Assembly: GCA_963713815.1 (NCBI GenBank)
Contig: CAVQNH010000024.1
Coordinates: 1 to 64,000 of the forward strand
Source of the DNA: RYN-230 sp963713815
Lineage (GTDB): Bacteria > Actinomycetota > Actinomycetes > Streptosporangiales > Streptosporangiaceae
Direction of reading: 5' to 3'
DNA: 64,000 nucleotides
Under the pieces are notes generated by a model that had not been told where the DNA came from, ran no database searches, and worked only from the letters and a program-made list of their open reading frames with translations. The translations under genes and the position numbers were made by a program. Shown piece by piece: positions 1 through 10,351 of this stretch; positions within the stretch are counted from its first letter, which is position 1; the number at the start of each line of letters is the position of its first letter.

Positions 1-3000
1 CGCCGATCTCGCCGTGGACGGCCAGGTCCCACAGGCGGACCAGACCGTCGCCGCCTGCCGTGGCAAGGGTCTTGCCATCAGGGGCTGAACGCAACCGCGT
101 CCGTTTGGGCGGGGCCCGTGGTGAATGGCCCGCCCACGCGGCTCCGAGTTGCCAGGTCCCATACGCTGGCCGTGCCGCCCCCGGTAGCTGTGGCCAAGGC
201 CTTGCCGCCGGGACTGAATGCTATTGCGGTACCCTCGGCGCCGCTGCCCGCGGTGATAGGACGGCCAGTCTGGGCGTGGGTGGCTACATCCCAGAGCTGC
301 ACCTTGCCCGCAACGTTTGCGGCGGCGAGGGTCTTGCCGTCGGGGCTCGAAGCCCACCGCGTCCACTCCACCGGGACCTGCCGCGTCTACCCCACGTGGG
401 CCTGCCGTAACTTCTACCCCACCCGGGCCTGCCGTAAGAGGAGTGCCGATCCGAGCGTGGGTGGCGACGTCCCACAGTTGTGCCGTGCCGTTGAAGTTCC
501 CTGTGGCGAGGATCTTGCCGTTGGGACTGAACGCCACCGCCTGAATCCTGCCGGGACCTCCGCTAAGGGACGCGCCGACCTGGTGGCGGGTGGCCACGTC
601 CCATAGCCGGGCAGTGCCGTTTTCACTCACCGTAGCTAGGACTTTACGATCACGGCTGAACGCTACTGAATCCTGGCTGACTCCCTGGGCTCCGGAGTAG
701 GAATAGCCATTGCCCGCGGTGAGAGGTTTGCCAATCGGGGCGCGTGTGGGCACATCCCACAGCTGGGCGTGAGCCGCCCGCTCCTGCTAGGGCCAAGGTC
801 TTGCCGTCTGGGCTGAACGCTGCCGAGTCCACTTCGTTGTATTCGCCAAGCGGGGTTCTGAGTTGGTGGTGGGTGGCCGTATCCCACAGCAATGCCTTGC
901 CGTCCGCACCCACTGCGGCGAGCGTCTTGCCATTGGGACTGAATGCCACCGCGGACACGGGACCGCCACCCAAGGATCCCGATAGGACGCCGTGGTCAGG
1001 CTGAGCGAGGACATCGAGCATGCTGTCGCGGGCTTGCGGTGTCGGGTCGATTCGCCAGGCCGCGGCGGCGAGCAATGATGCCGTGACGGGATCGGCGGTA
1101 TCGAGTGCCTCGCTTTCTGCCGCGAGCTGTCCGGAGACCGCCGCCGCCCGCTGCTGGTTGGCGCTGTGGGCGGCGACAGCCGCGATGCCGGCGCCGACGA
1201 CGGAGCCGATCAGCAGGATGACCAGGGCGGCAGCGAGAATCCGCCGCTGGTGGGTGCCACGGGCTGCCGGCGCCCTCGCCGGCCTGCAGGAAATTGGCCT
1301 GAGTGTCGGTGAGGGAGGGGTAGCGCCCCCGGTCGGCTGACCACTGGGTCGTTGCCTCCCTGAGCGCAGCCAGTTGGGTCCCCCGGTACAGGAACGAAGG
1401 ATCATCGTTGTGGCTGTGCCATTCGGCGGCGTCGCTCGCGAGCTGGCCGTGGAGTATCCAAGCTGGCCTGGTCATCCTCCAGCCACCCGCGGAGACGGGG
1501 CCAAGCGCGGAGCAAGACGTCATGGGAGATCTGGGCGGTGCCGGCATTGAGTACGACTAGCCGTTTGGCAGCGAATGCTTCCAGCACTGTGTCGAGCTGG
1601 GAGCGTTCAGTCTCCGAGTGTCCAGCGTGCAGGTCGGCCAGGCTAACGGGACGGCGGGTGAGCCTGGCATCACGGCTGCCTACGGTCATGCTGCGCAGGA
1701 GGTGGCGGGCAAGCTCCTGCTGGCCGGCTGGGAGGGCTTCGTACACGGCGTCGGCGCTGCGCTGGACCGCGAGGCTGACGCCTCCGCCTTGACCGTAGCC
1801 GTGGGTGGTTAGCCGGTTTCCTTCGCGGTTTTCCCAGGTCAGCAGCATAGCCTGGGACAGCAGCGGCAGTGATCCCGGTGTGTCGTCCCCGGCCGCGGCG
1901 CGCAGGTCACTCAGGACGGTGTCGGCGAGAGCAGGATCGATCTCCAACCCAGCGGCGGCTGCCGGGCCGGTGATGGCCAGCCGCAGATCGGATTCGCTCA
2001 TGGGCCCGACCACGAACTGCCCCTCTTGCAGTGCGCTCGCAAGCTCCGGGTAGGCGGCGCACCGGTCCCAGAAGTCCCCCCGCACCGAGATCACCACCAG
2101 CGCCGGGGGCACGCAGGCCGGCCCAGCAGGGTGAGTAGCCGCAGCGCACAGCGCGGTGATGAAGGCCTGCCGTTCAGCCGCGCCATCCCGACCTTTGTTC
2201 AAGGTGAAGACCTGCTCGAACTGGTCAACCACCAAGACCAGCCGCGGGATTCCATCATTGGACACCGCCACGTGCCCACGGTCGGCAGCATCAGAACGAC
2301 GACCGCCTGCCGGACGCCAATGTCCGCCTGATCGGGATGGTGGGCCAGCGCGTCTCGGACCCCTAGGGTGTCAGTGCCGCCGAGTACCGCCAGGTGCGTC
2401 GCCAGTTCGGTTAGCGGATCCCGGGTTGGAGTGATCAGCATGCGGGGCCAGTGCGCTGATCCTCGTACTTGTACACCCCTGGCCAGCGCTGGCAGCAGAC
2501 CTGCCCGCAGCAGCGACAATTGCCGGCCCCTGACGCGCCGGTGACGACGACAAGTCCAGGTCGGGTCAGCTGCCCGGCCAATTTAACCGCCAGCTCAGAG
2601 GTCAGACGTTCCCGGCCGTAGAACACCTCGGCGTCGCTTTCGCCGAAAGGCAGCAGTCCACGGTAGGGACACCCGTGCACCCACCGCGGCCCCTGATTAC
2701 CGCGCGCCGCGTCGTCCAGCACCCCACGGGTGCGCCACTCAATGACCGCCAGGTCCTCGCGGGCCAGGCGGATCTCCGTTGACTGCCGGGCGTTCTGGTC
2801 GATGATTGCCCGGACATCCGCACCCTGCTCGTCCAAGCCCCGCTGGATCTCGGCGGCTGTCCGGGCAACGTCTTTGATCAGGAATCCAAGCTCGCCGAAG
2901 CCAGCACCCAGCTTGCCGATCGCAGCGATCACATCGCTGCGCACCCGTTCGCTGCCGTCTTCGATCGCCGCCCGCAGCGCGATCCCGCCCGCGTCAATCT

Positions 3001-3434
3001 CCTCCAGCACGGCGGCGATCTCAGCCCGCAGACTCTGCGCATTCGCATCCCCAGCCGCCAGCGCCCGCTCAATCTGCCGGGCGATCTTCTCCTCCAAGTC
3101 ATCGGCTGAGGCTTCGCGCCGCTTGCCGGCCGAGCGTCCCTCCAGCGCTTTAGCGATGACACCGCTCAAGACGTGGGTCCCCAGCGCGGCCAGAACCTCA
3201 AAGCCCCCAGCGGCGATGCCTTCTTTTCCCGGTCCCGTCCTGGATCAACGGAGCGAGCGACCCCGCGCACAGCAGTGACAGCAAAGCCCGGGACGAGAGC
3301 GCACGCAACCCGCGCCCGCTGCCCTGCGCGGCTCGCATGAGCGCCGCTCGCATACCGTCCTGCATGCGCCGGATCTCTGCGCCGTCAACCTCCAGGCCGT
3401 CTCCCCCCATGGCCCCAACTATCTCGGATATCAC
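1..3434 (-). pseudogene. Decayed nSTAND1 NTPase with C-terminal WD40 repeats (3' end outside window)
   Basis: Read on the minus strand the pieces give, in order: an alpha-helical/coiled N-terminus (3434 to about 2720), the nSTAND1 entry motif YRGLLPF with FYGRERL, a Walker A start GASGAG near 2520, Walker B LVLVVDQFEQ near 2230, a winged-helix-like STAND C-lobe, a single membrane helix near 1200, then WD40 repeats with repeated AFSPxGKTLA and LWD motifs. The frame changes about nine times, for example in the T run at 3224-3227, inside the Walker A lysine region near 2515, near 2290, 1490, 1330 and 760, and an extra C near 90. Families of this type are STAND signalling NTPases, some of which act in phage defence or programmed cell death; the role here is inference. 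The density of breaks suggests a true pseudogene. Confidence 0.8.
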
Positions 3435-4035
<601 letters not shown>

Positions 4036-4167
4036 TGGAACAGCGGCCAGCCTAGCAAACCCTCAGGCCTGTCCGTGCGATCCGCGACTCCGGAGCCGGG
4101 CGGCGCGGAGCGCCCGGACGGCGCGGGCCGGGAGCCCGCCGGGCGACGCCCGGGCGCCCGGTGATCT

Positions 4168-4848
4168 CTAGTCGCCGACGGCGCGGTTGGCGGCGTCGGT
4201 GTACTGGTCGTAGAACTGGTCGCTGACCCGGTCGGAGATGTCGATGATCTCGGCCGAGTAGGCGACGACCTCCACGACCGGCTCGGCCTGCTCCGCCACG
4301 TCTGGCGCCACCGGCTTGCTGACCAGGCGCTCGAAAGTCTCACCAGTCACGGGAGCGGCCTGGCGCCCGGACTCGGGCTCAGCCCGGCGGCGGCGCGTCT
4401 GCTCGGCGTGCGTGCGCCTGCGGGCCTGCTCAGCGTCGCTGCGCGATGCCTCACGCAGCAGCAACACGAACGCGCCCAGCATCACCGCAGGCGGGATCAC
4501 GACCCAGAGCGCGGCGACCTGCGCCAGGGCGATCACGAACGCGATCGCCGTCAGCGCCACCAGCGTGCCGAGCATGCGGCGGCGGGCCTTGAGGATGTTG
4601 GCGCGCCGCTCGGCAGCGTCCTGCCGGGTCCAGGTGACCTCTTCCTCGACCATCACCTCGCGCTCGGTCACCGCGGGGCGGGATCTCTCCCCGGTCCCGG
4701 TGTCCACCTCGGCCTGGTAGACCTCGGTGTGCATCTCGAAGTGCTCGGTGACCTCGACCCGGCGCCGGCGGCCCGGGCGGAGCCAGCGGGGCATGAGGAC
4801 CCCGGCCCAGATGGCCACGATCGCGAAGTACAGGATGGCGCTGCTCAC
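4168..4848 (-). CDS. sepX: Divisome membrane protein SepX/GlpR family
   Basis: 226 aa with an N-terminal membrane helix (about residues 4-22, LYFAIVAIWAGVLMPRWLR), a charged cytosolic segment, two close helices at about 93-135 and a long acidic/basic tail. The N-terminus has the SSxxLYxxIVxIW start typical of the actinobacterial SepX/GlpR family, membrane partners of the divisome. In actinobacteria this family is the receptor of Glp, a gephyrin/MoeA-like protein, and its gene lies by galU, glp and rimJ, as it does here. The family call rests on the N-terminal pattern and this synteny. Little else in the protein is conserved, so function is inferred. Confidence 0.7.
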   Translation of the reverse strand: MSSAILYFAIVAIWAGVLMPRWLRPGRRRRVEVTEHFEMHTEVYQAEVDTGTGERSRPAVTEREVMVEEEVTWTRQDAAERRANILKARRRMLGTLVALTAIAFVIALAQVAALWVVIPPAVMLGAFVLLLREASRSDAEQARRRTHAEQTRRRRAEPESGRQAAPVTGETFERLVSKPVAPDVAEQAEPVVEVVAYSAEIIDISDRVSDQFYDQYTDAANRAVGD

Positions 4849-5003
4849 CGGGCCACCCCCGGAACGGGCCGGAACCCGCCAGCGACCCGTCCGTAAATCC
4901 GCCCGCGCAAGATCATCATGTGCCTGAAGGCACGCATGGATGGCCGCGTGGCGGGCTTGCTCACGTCACGCACGGTATGGGTCAGCGCTAGTGATGAACA
5001 GTA

Positions 5004-5675
5004 TTAGGCGCGGTGTGTCGTGAGATCGCGGGTCAGATTAGGAAGTCCCGGCCCGCCGGGCCGACAGGACTCGTTGCGCCACCGGGGCATCAGCCCCCCG
5101 GACACATCCTCGACGGTCAGCGCGTAACAGAGATGGTCCCGCCACGCCCCGTCGATGTGCAGGTACCGGCGCCGCAACCCCTCTTCGCGGAACCCGAGCT
5201 TCTCCACGACCCGGCGGGAAGCCTGGTTCTCCGGCCGGATGCTGGCCTCCACGCGATGCAAGCCGACCACGAAGAAACAATGATCCAGCGCCATGGCCAG
5301 CGCCGTCGGAGTGACATTCCGCCCCGCGTACGCCTCGTCGATCCAGTACCCGACCTGGGCTGACCGCGCCGACCCCCACACGATGCTGCCCACGGTCAGC
5401 TGCCCCGCGAACTGGCCGCCGTAGGTGATCACCCAGGGCAGGGCCAGGCCCTGGCGGGCCTCGCGGCGCATGGTGCGGGCCATCGACAGGTACGGGCTGA
5501 TCGTGGAGCGGTACAGCGGGGTCTCGGGGTTGGTGGGTTCCCAGGGGCGCAGCCAGTCGGCGTTCCGCACCCGGGCGTCCCGCCATATCGTGGCGTCCCG
5601 GGCCCGCACCGGCCGCAATCCGATCGGCGCGTCCAGGAGGGCCGACTCCATGATCGTGACTGGCCAGCCGCGCAT
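5004..5675 (-). CDS. GNAT family N-acetyltransferase, RimJ-like
   Basis: About 223 aa from the ATG at 5675 (MRGWPVT); the open frame continues upstream, but homologous actinobacterial proteins begin with this MRGWP motif. The GNAT fold is visible: the early LRPVRARDATIW, the acetyl-CoA region AGRNVTPTALAMALDHCF, and the C-terminal HRVEASIRPENQASRRVVEKLGFREEG typical of RimJ/RimL acetyltransferases of N-terminal amino groups. In actinobacteria this gene commonly lies between glp (moeA) and glpR/sepX. The true substrate is unknown. The gene follows mogA and may be co-transcribed with it. Confidence 0.85.
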   Translation of the reverse strand: MRGWPVTIMESALLDAPIGLRPVRARDATIWRDARVRNADWLRPWEPTNPETPLYRSTISPYLSMARTMRREARQGLALPWVITYGGQFAGQLTVGSIVWGSARSAQVGYWIDEAYAGRNVTPTALAMALDHCFFVVGLHRVEASIRPENQASRRVVEKLGFREEGLRRRYLHIDGAWRDHLCYALTVEDVSGGLMPRWRNESCRPGGPGLPNLTRDLTTHRA

Positions 5676-5816
5676 TCGTCCCACGTGGGCCATCATTCCC
5701 CCGTTTGCGAGCAGACCGCTACGCGGACACCCGATCAAAACACCGCTGTAACGTACTGGGTCAGCATTCCGGTCTCGGTGGTTATGCCCGGTGATGCCCG
5801 GCTGGAGCGTGATCAA

Positions 5817-6350
5817 TCACCCGGAACGGGGGTGATCTCCGCCCTGTGCCTGGTCAACGGCGTGGGCGAGGACCGGGGTGAGCACCTCCATGCCATCTTT
5901 CACGCCGCCGCTGGACCCCGGCAGGTTCACGATGAGGACCTCGCCCGCCAGGCCCGCCAGGCCGCGGGAGAGCATGGCCGACGGGATGCCGGCCGCGACA
6001 CCGGCGGCCCGGATCGATTCTGAGATGCCTGGTATCTCCCGGTCTATTACCCTCCGGGTCATTTCCGGGGTGAGGTCACCCGGGGTCAGGCCGGTCCCGC
6101 CGGTCGTCACGATCACGCGGTACCCGGAGGCGACCCCGTCCCGCAGGGCCTGCTCGACCGGGTCGCCGTCCGGGACGACCTTGCTGTCCACGGCGCACCC
6201 GGCTTCGGCCAGCAGGCCGGCCAGCACCGGGCCGGACTTGTCCTCGTACACCCCGGCCGAGGCCCGGTTCGAGATCGTGATGGCCAGCGCCCGGATCACG
6301 GGACCGCTGGCCATCCCGCCGTCCGTCGCGGCATTCCACGCGTCGGTCAT
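5817..6350 (-). CDS. mog: Molybdopterin adenylyltransferase-like protein MogA/MoaB
   Basis: About 177 aa with the MogA/MoaB fold: LAITISNRASAGVYEDKSGP near the N-terminus, the substrate-binding TTGGTGLTPGDLTPE loop and the C-terminal LPGSSGGVKDGMEVLTP. The family binds molybdopterin and adenylates it for molybdate insertion by MoeA. The start is the ATG at 6350; an in-frame GTG at 6362 lies directly on the AGGAGG, too close for initiation. It sits 16 nt downstream of the moaC stop and probably forms one operon with moaC, moeA and galU. Confidence 0.9.
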   Translation of the reverse strand: MTDAWNAATDGGMASGPVIRALAITISNRASAGVYEDKSGPVLAGLLAEAGCAVDSKVVPDGDPVEQALRDGVASGYRVIVTTGGTGLTPGDLTPEMTRRVIDREIPGISESIRAAGVAAGIPSAMLSRGLAGLAGEVLIVNLPGSSGGVKDGMEVLTPVLAHAVDQAQGGDHPRSG

Positions 6351-6366
6351 GGCCGGCGCCACCTCC

Positions 6367-6894
6367 TCATGACCGGGACCAGCGGCCGGTCTTGCCGCCG
6401 GTCTTCTCGTCCACCCGCACGTCGGTGATCACCGCCCCCGGGTCCACCGCCTTGATCATGTCGATCAGCGCCAGGGCGGCCACGGTCACCGACGTCAGCG
6501 CCTCCATCTCGACGCCGGTCCGGTCCGCGGTCCGCGTCACCGCGGTGATCGCCACCCCGTCGTCCTGCACCTCCAGCTCGACCGTGACCGCGTGCAGCCC
6601 GATCGGATGGCACAGCGGGATCAGGTCCGGCGTCTTCTTGGCCGCCTGGATCCCCGCGATCCGGGCCACCGCGAGCGCGTCGCCCTTCGGCACCTCACCC
6701 GCCCGAAGTGCCCTAACGGCTTTACCGGACAGCAGCACGCGCCCCGAGGCACTCGCCTGCCGGGCGGTCACGTCCTTGCCGGACACGTCCACCATCCGGG
6801 CGTGCCCGGACTGGTCCAGATGGGACAGCGACAGCTGGTCAGCCGTGCTCAATCCATCCTCGAAGCGGTCACCGTCAGTGCTGGCACCGGTCAT
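6367..6894 (-). CDS. moaC: Cyclic pyranopterin monophosphate synthase MoaC
   Basis: 175 aa from the ATG at 6894. It has the MoaC signatures LSHLDQSGHARMVDVSGKDV, IAGIQAAKKTPDLIPLCHPI, and TGVEMEALTSVTVAALALIDMIKAVD with the conserved KTGGKTGRW near the end. It converts the GTP-derived 8-cyclo intermediate to cPMP, the first pterin of molybdenum cofactor synthesis. The start ATG overlaps the expected native stop of moeA (ATGA). As sequenced, a frameshift in moeA puts the two genes in one continuous 592-codon frame, so automated callers may report a MoeA-MoaC fusion. Confidence 0.93.
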   Translation of the reverse strand: MTGASTDGDRFEDGLSTADQLSLSHLDQSGHARMVDVSGKDVTARQASASGRVLLSGKAVRALRAGEVPKGDALAVARIAGIQAAKKTPDLIPLCHPIGLHAVTVELEVQDDGVAITAVTRTADRTGVEMEALTSVTVAALALIDMIKAVDPGAVITDVRVDEKTGGKTGRWSRS

Positions 6895-8145
6895 GGCAGG
6901 CACATTACGTTGACGCCCTCGCCGGCGTCCATCCAGGTCACGTCCTCCGGCACGATGATCAGCGCGTTGGCCTGGGCCAGCGCGCCGAGCTGGTGGGAGG
7001 ACTGCCCGGTCAGCGGGACCACGGTCTCCTGGGCGTCGTCGAGCACGCCCCGCAGGTAGGACCGGCGGGCCGCGCGGCGAACGCACGCTGGCGGTGAGGG
7101 CCGCCTGCACGAACGGTTTTCGTTGCGGAGAATAGTTTTTCAGGGCATCGAGCGCGGGCTGCACGAACAGGACGAACGACACGTACGCGCTGACCGGGTT
7201 GCCGGGCAGGGTGAAGATCGGGGTCCGGTCCGGGCCGAGCGTGCCGAAGCCCTGCGGCATCCCGGGCTGCATGGCGACCTTGCGGAACGTGATCGTGCCC
7301 AGCTTGGACAGGGCGGCCTTGACCACGTCGTGCTCGCCGCCCATGCTCACCCCGCCGCTGGTGATCAGCAGGTCGGCGTCGCTGAGCAGGCCTTCCAGGG
7401 TGCTGAGCACCACGGCCGGGTCGTCGCGGAGCCGGTGCCGCCGGACGATCGCGCCGGCCCGCTGGGCGGCCGCGGCCAGCATGAAGCTGTTGGACTCCCA
7501 GATCTGGCCGGGGATCAGGGGAGTGCCGGGCTCGACCAGCTCGTTGCCGGTCGAGATGACCGCGACCCGGGGCGGCGTGCGGGCCAGCACCTCGCCCTGG
7601 CCGGACGCGGCCAGCAGGGCCAGGTCCACCGGGCCGACCAGGGTGCCCTGGGGGAGCAGGACCTCGCCCTCGGCCACGTCGTCGCCGCGATGGCGGACCG
7701 CATGCTGCAGCTTGGGGCTGTGGCGGATGGCCACGGTCTCGGTGCCGCCGTCGGTCCACTCGACCGGGACCACGGCGTCGGCGCCCTCGGGCAGCCGGGC
7801 GCCGGTCATGATCTGCAGGCAGGCCCCGGCCTCGACCCGGTAGTCGCCGGTATCGCCCGCGGCGATCACCCCGCGGACCTCCAGCGTGACCGGCGTGTCG
7901 GCGCTGGCCCGGGCCAGGTCGACGGCCCGGACCGCGTAGCCGTCCATGGCCGAGTTGTCGAACGACGGCAGCGGGGTGCTGGCCGTCACGGCCTCGGCCA
8001 GCACGGTCCCGTACGCACCCGCCAGCGGCACCCAGACCGGCTCGACCGGGCGGATGGCGGCCAGCACGTCGGCCAGGTGCTGCTCGACGGGGACCAGCGG
8101 CGGGTCCGCGTGCGACCCTGCCCGTGGCGAGGGGCCCTCGGTCAC
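6891..8145 (-). CDS. moeA: MoeA/Glp-type molybdotransferase, with a late frameshift
   Basis: It starts with GTG at 8145, overlapping the galU stop. The MoeA domains are clear to about residue 360: PVEQHLADVLAAIRPVEPVWVPL, FDNSAMDGYAVRA, ISTGNELVEPG, and the molybdopterin-binding TSGGVSMGGEHDVVKAAL and FTLPGNPVSAYVSF. Near 7065-7080 one extra base moves the frame; in the other frame domain IV continues as YLRGVLDDAQETVVPLTGQ to the MCLP stop at 6891. MoeA inserts molybdate. Beside galU, rimJ and sepX/glpR this copy is likely Glp, the gephyrin-like divisome protein that binds FtsZ. Whether the shift is real or an error cannot be settled here. Confidence 0.85.
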
Positions 8146-9050
8146 GGCAGGTTGTTGACGTACTTGCGGAGCCAGGGCACGAACTCCTCGGCCACATCCG
8201 GCCGCTCGACCGCGAACTGGATCAGGGTGCGCAGGTAGTCGACCTTGTTGCCGGTGTCGAAGCGGCGGCCGCGGAACAGCACGCCGTACACGCCGCCGCC
8301 GTCGGCCGGGTCCATCCCGGCCAGCGTCTTGAGCGCGTCGGTGAGCTGGATCTCGCCGCCGCGGCCCGGCTCGGTGTGCTCCAGCACCCCGAACACGGCC
8401 GGGTCACACACGTACCGGCCGATGATGATCCAGTTGCTGGGCGCGTCGTCCGGGGCGGGCTTCTCGACCAGGTCGGTGATCCGGACCACGTCGTCCTCGT
8501 CGGTCGGCTCGATCGCGGCGGTGCCGTAGCTGGACACCTGGTCCCACTCGACCTCCATCAGCGCCACGACGCTGCCGCCGCGCTGCTCCCGGACCTCGAG
8601 CATCCACTGCAGCAGCCGGTCGTCGGGATGGATGAAGTCGTCGCCCAGGAGCACCGCGAACGGTTCGTGGCCCACGTGCTTGGCCGCGCACGACACCGCG
8701 TGGCCGAGGCCCTTCGGCTCGCCCTGGCGCACGTAGTGCACGGTGGCCAGCTCGGCGGAGTCACGGATGAGGGCCAGCCCCTCCTTGTCGCCCTTGGCGA
8801 TCAGGGCTTCCTCGAGCTCGTAGTTGCGGTCGAAGTGGTCCTCGATGGACCGCTTGCTGCGCCCCGTGATGAGCAGCACGTCATCGAGCCCGGCGCGGAC
8901 CGCCTCCTCCACCACGTACTGGATGGCGGGCTTGTCCACCACGGGCAGCATTTCCTTGGGAGTCGCCTTGGTGGCGGGCAGGAAACGCGTTCCCAGCCCT
9001 GCTGCGGGGACGACCGCCTTCGTGACCTTCGTCGCGGTGCTGTCAGGCAT
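8142..9050 (-). CDS. galU: UTP-glucose-1-phosphate uridylyltransferase GalU
   Basis: 302 aa, the normal length. It begins at the ATG at 9050. The nucleotidyltransferase signature PAAGLGTRFLPATKATPKEM lies at about residues 15-34, followed by DKPAIQYVVEEA, VRQGEPKGLGHAV, the LLGDDFIH metal site and the EKP motif LVEKPAPDDAPSNW. The enzyme makes UDP-glucose from UTP and glucose-1-phosphate for envelope glycans and trehalose. It is the first gene of a minus-strand set galU-moeA-moaC-mog, with a 4-base overlap to moeA. The 90-bp gap to the divergent cyclo-ligase gene holds both promoters. Confidence 0.96.
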   Translation of the reverse strand: MPDSTATKVTKAVVPAAGLGTRFLPATKATPKEMLPVVDKPAIQYVVEEAVRAGLDDVLLITGRSKRSIEDHFDRNYELEEALIAKGDKEGLALIRDSAELATVHYVRQGEPKGLGHAVSCAAKHVGHEPFAVLLGDDFIHPDDRLLQWMLEVREQRGGSVVALMEVEWDQVSSYGTAAIEPTDEDDVVRITDLVEKPAPDDAPSNWIIIGRYVCDPAVFGVLEHTEPGRGGEIQLTDALKTLAGMDPADGGGVYGVLFRGRRFDTGNKVDYLRTLIQFAVERPDVAEEFVPWLRKYVNNLP

Positions 9051-9140
9051 CTTCGTACCCTAGCCGGGCGGGGGCCTCGGCATGATCCGGGTCGGGGTCC
9101 CGGCGGCCGTTTATCAGCGTTGTCACAGTAACCTCGCAGC

Positions 9141-9782
9141 GTGGACGCGCGTGAGGCTCCTCTTCCCGCCGGGAACGGCCCTAACCGGGACGACGAGCGA
9201 CTCAACCGGGACAAGGCCGCGGCACGGGAGCGGCTGCTGGCCGCCCGGCGGCAGCTCACCCCGGCCGAGCGGGCCGGGGCCGGCCGGGACATCCGGGACG
9301 CCGTCCTGTCCCTGCCCGAGACCCAGATGGCCGGCACGGTGGCCGCGTACTACTCGATCGGCAGCGAGCCGGAGACCCACGGGCTGCTGTTCGCGCTGTG
9401 GAAGCGGGGCACCTACGTGCTGCTGCCGATCCTGCTCCCCGACGGCGACCTGGACTGGGCCTCCTACGAGGGCCCCGACTCGCTGCGGCCCGGGCCGCGG
9501 TACCTGACCGAGCCGACCGAGCCGCCGCGCGGGGCCGGGGCGATCAGCAGCGCCGATCTGGTGCTGGTGCCCGCGCTCGCGGTGGACCACTCGGGGGTGC
9601 GGCTCGGGCGGGGCGGCGGGAGCTACGACCGGGCCCTGGCCCGGGTTGGAACACCAGTGCCCACCGTGGCGTTGCTGTACGACAGTGAGTTCGTTCCGCA
9701 CGTCCCTTCCGGGGCGCATGACCAGCGGGTCCGCCTGATCGCCAGGCCGGCCGGGGGGATCACGCGCCTGCCCAGGGAATGA
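9141..9782 (+). CDS. 5-formyltetrahydrofolate cyclo-ligase
   Basis: 213 aa, starting with GTG at 9141; the conserved core begins near residue 24 with KAAARERLLAARRQL. The ATP-binding signature RLGRGGGSYDRAL is near residue 155, and the substrate region ISSADLVLVPALAVD precedes it. The enzyme uses ATP to convert 5-formyl-THF to 5,10-methenyl-THF in folate salvage. It is divergent from galU and followed after 87 nt by fmdB, an arrangement frequent in actinobacteria. Confidence 0.92.
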   Translation: MDAREAPLPAGNGPNRDDERLNRDKAAARERLLAARRQLTPAERAGAGRDIRDAVLSLPETQMAGTVAAYYSIGSEPETHGLLFALWKRGTYVLLPILLPDGDLDWASYEGPDSLRPGPRYLTEPTEPPRGAGAISSADLVLVPALAVDHSGVRLGRGGGSYDRALARVGTPVPTVALLYDSEFVPHVPSGAHDQRVRLIARPAGGITRLPRE

Positions 9783-9869
9783 CCAGGCCGACGTGGGTAT
9801 GAGCTACCATTTAGCAGTCGTGGACGGGGAGTGCTAAGGACTGCCCCTCAGGCCACAAGAGGAGAGATC

Positions 9870-10324
9870 GTGCCGACCTACCAGTACACCTGCACTGATT
9901 GCGGCGAGCAGGTCGAGGTCGTGCAGAAGTTCACCGATGACGCGCTGACCGTGTGCCCGGCGTGCGGCGGCAAGCTGCGCAAGGTGTTCTCGCCCGTCGG
10001 CATCGTGTTCAAGGGCTCCGGCTTCTACCGCACCGACAGCCGGAACGGCTCGTCCAGCGACGGACCCGGCAAGAAGGACAAGGACAAGGACAAGGAATCC
10101 TCCGGCTCCAAGTCGTCGGACTCCTCGTCCGGGTCGTCCAAGGACTCCGGATCGGGGTCGGGCTCGGGGTCGTCGGAGTCTTCGTCCTCGGCTCCGGCTC
10201 TGGATCTGGGTCTGAGTCGTCCGGCTCCGGATCCGGATCGTCTGGTTCGTCGTCCTCCGGCTCCGGGTCCTCGTCGGGCTCTGGCGACAAAAAGGGCAGC
10301 AAGAGCTCGGCGCCGGCCGCGTAG
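9870..10324 (+). CDS. FmdB-family zinc ribbon protein, frameshifted in its Ser/Gly tail
   Basis: It starts with GTG at 9870 behind AAGAGGAGA. The N-terminus PTYQYTCTDCGEQVE, then CPACGGKLRKVFSPVGIVFKGSGFY, is the FmdB regulatory zinc ribbon with two CxxC knuckles. The rest is a Lys/Ser/Gly-rich tail. In the first frame the tail turns into Pro/Arg-rich sequence after about 10190; the next frame continues as Ser/Gly repeats and stops at 10324 after KGSKSSAPAA, so one base is probably missing near 10190. The function of FmdB proteins is not well known (first described as putative regulators of amidase/formamidase genes). Confidence 0.85.
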
Positions 10325-10351
10325 TCCGGGCGCGCTCGCTACCCTGTCCGC

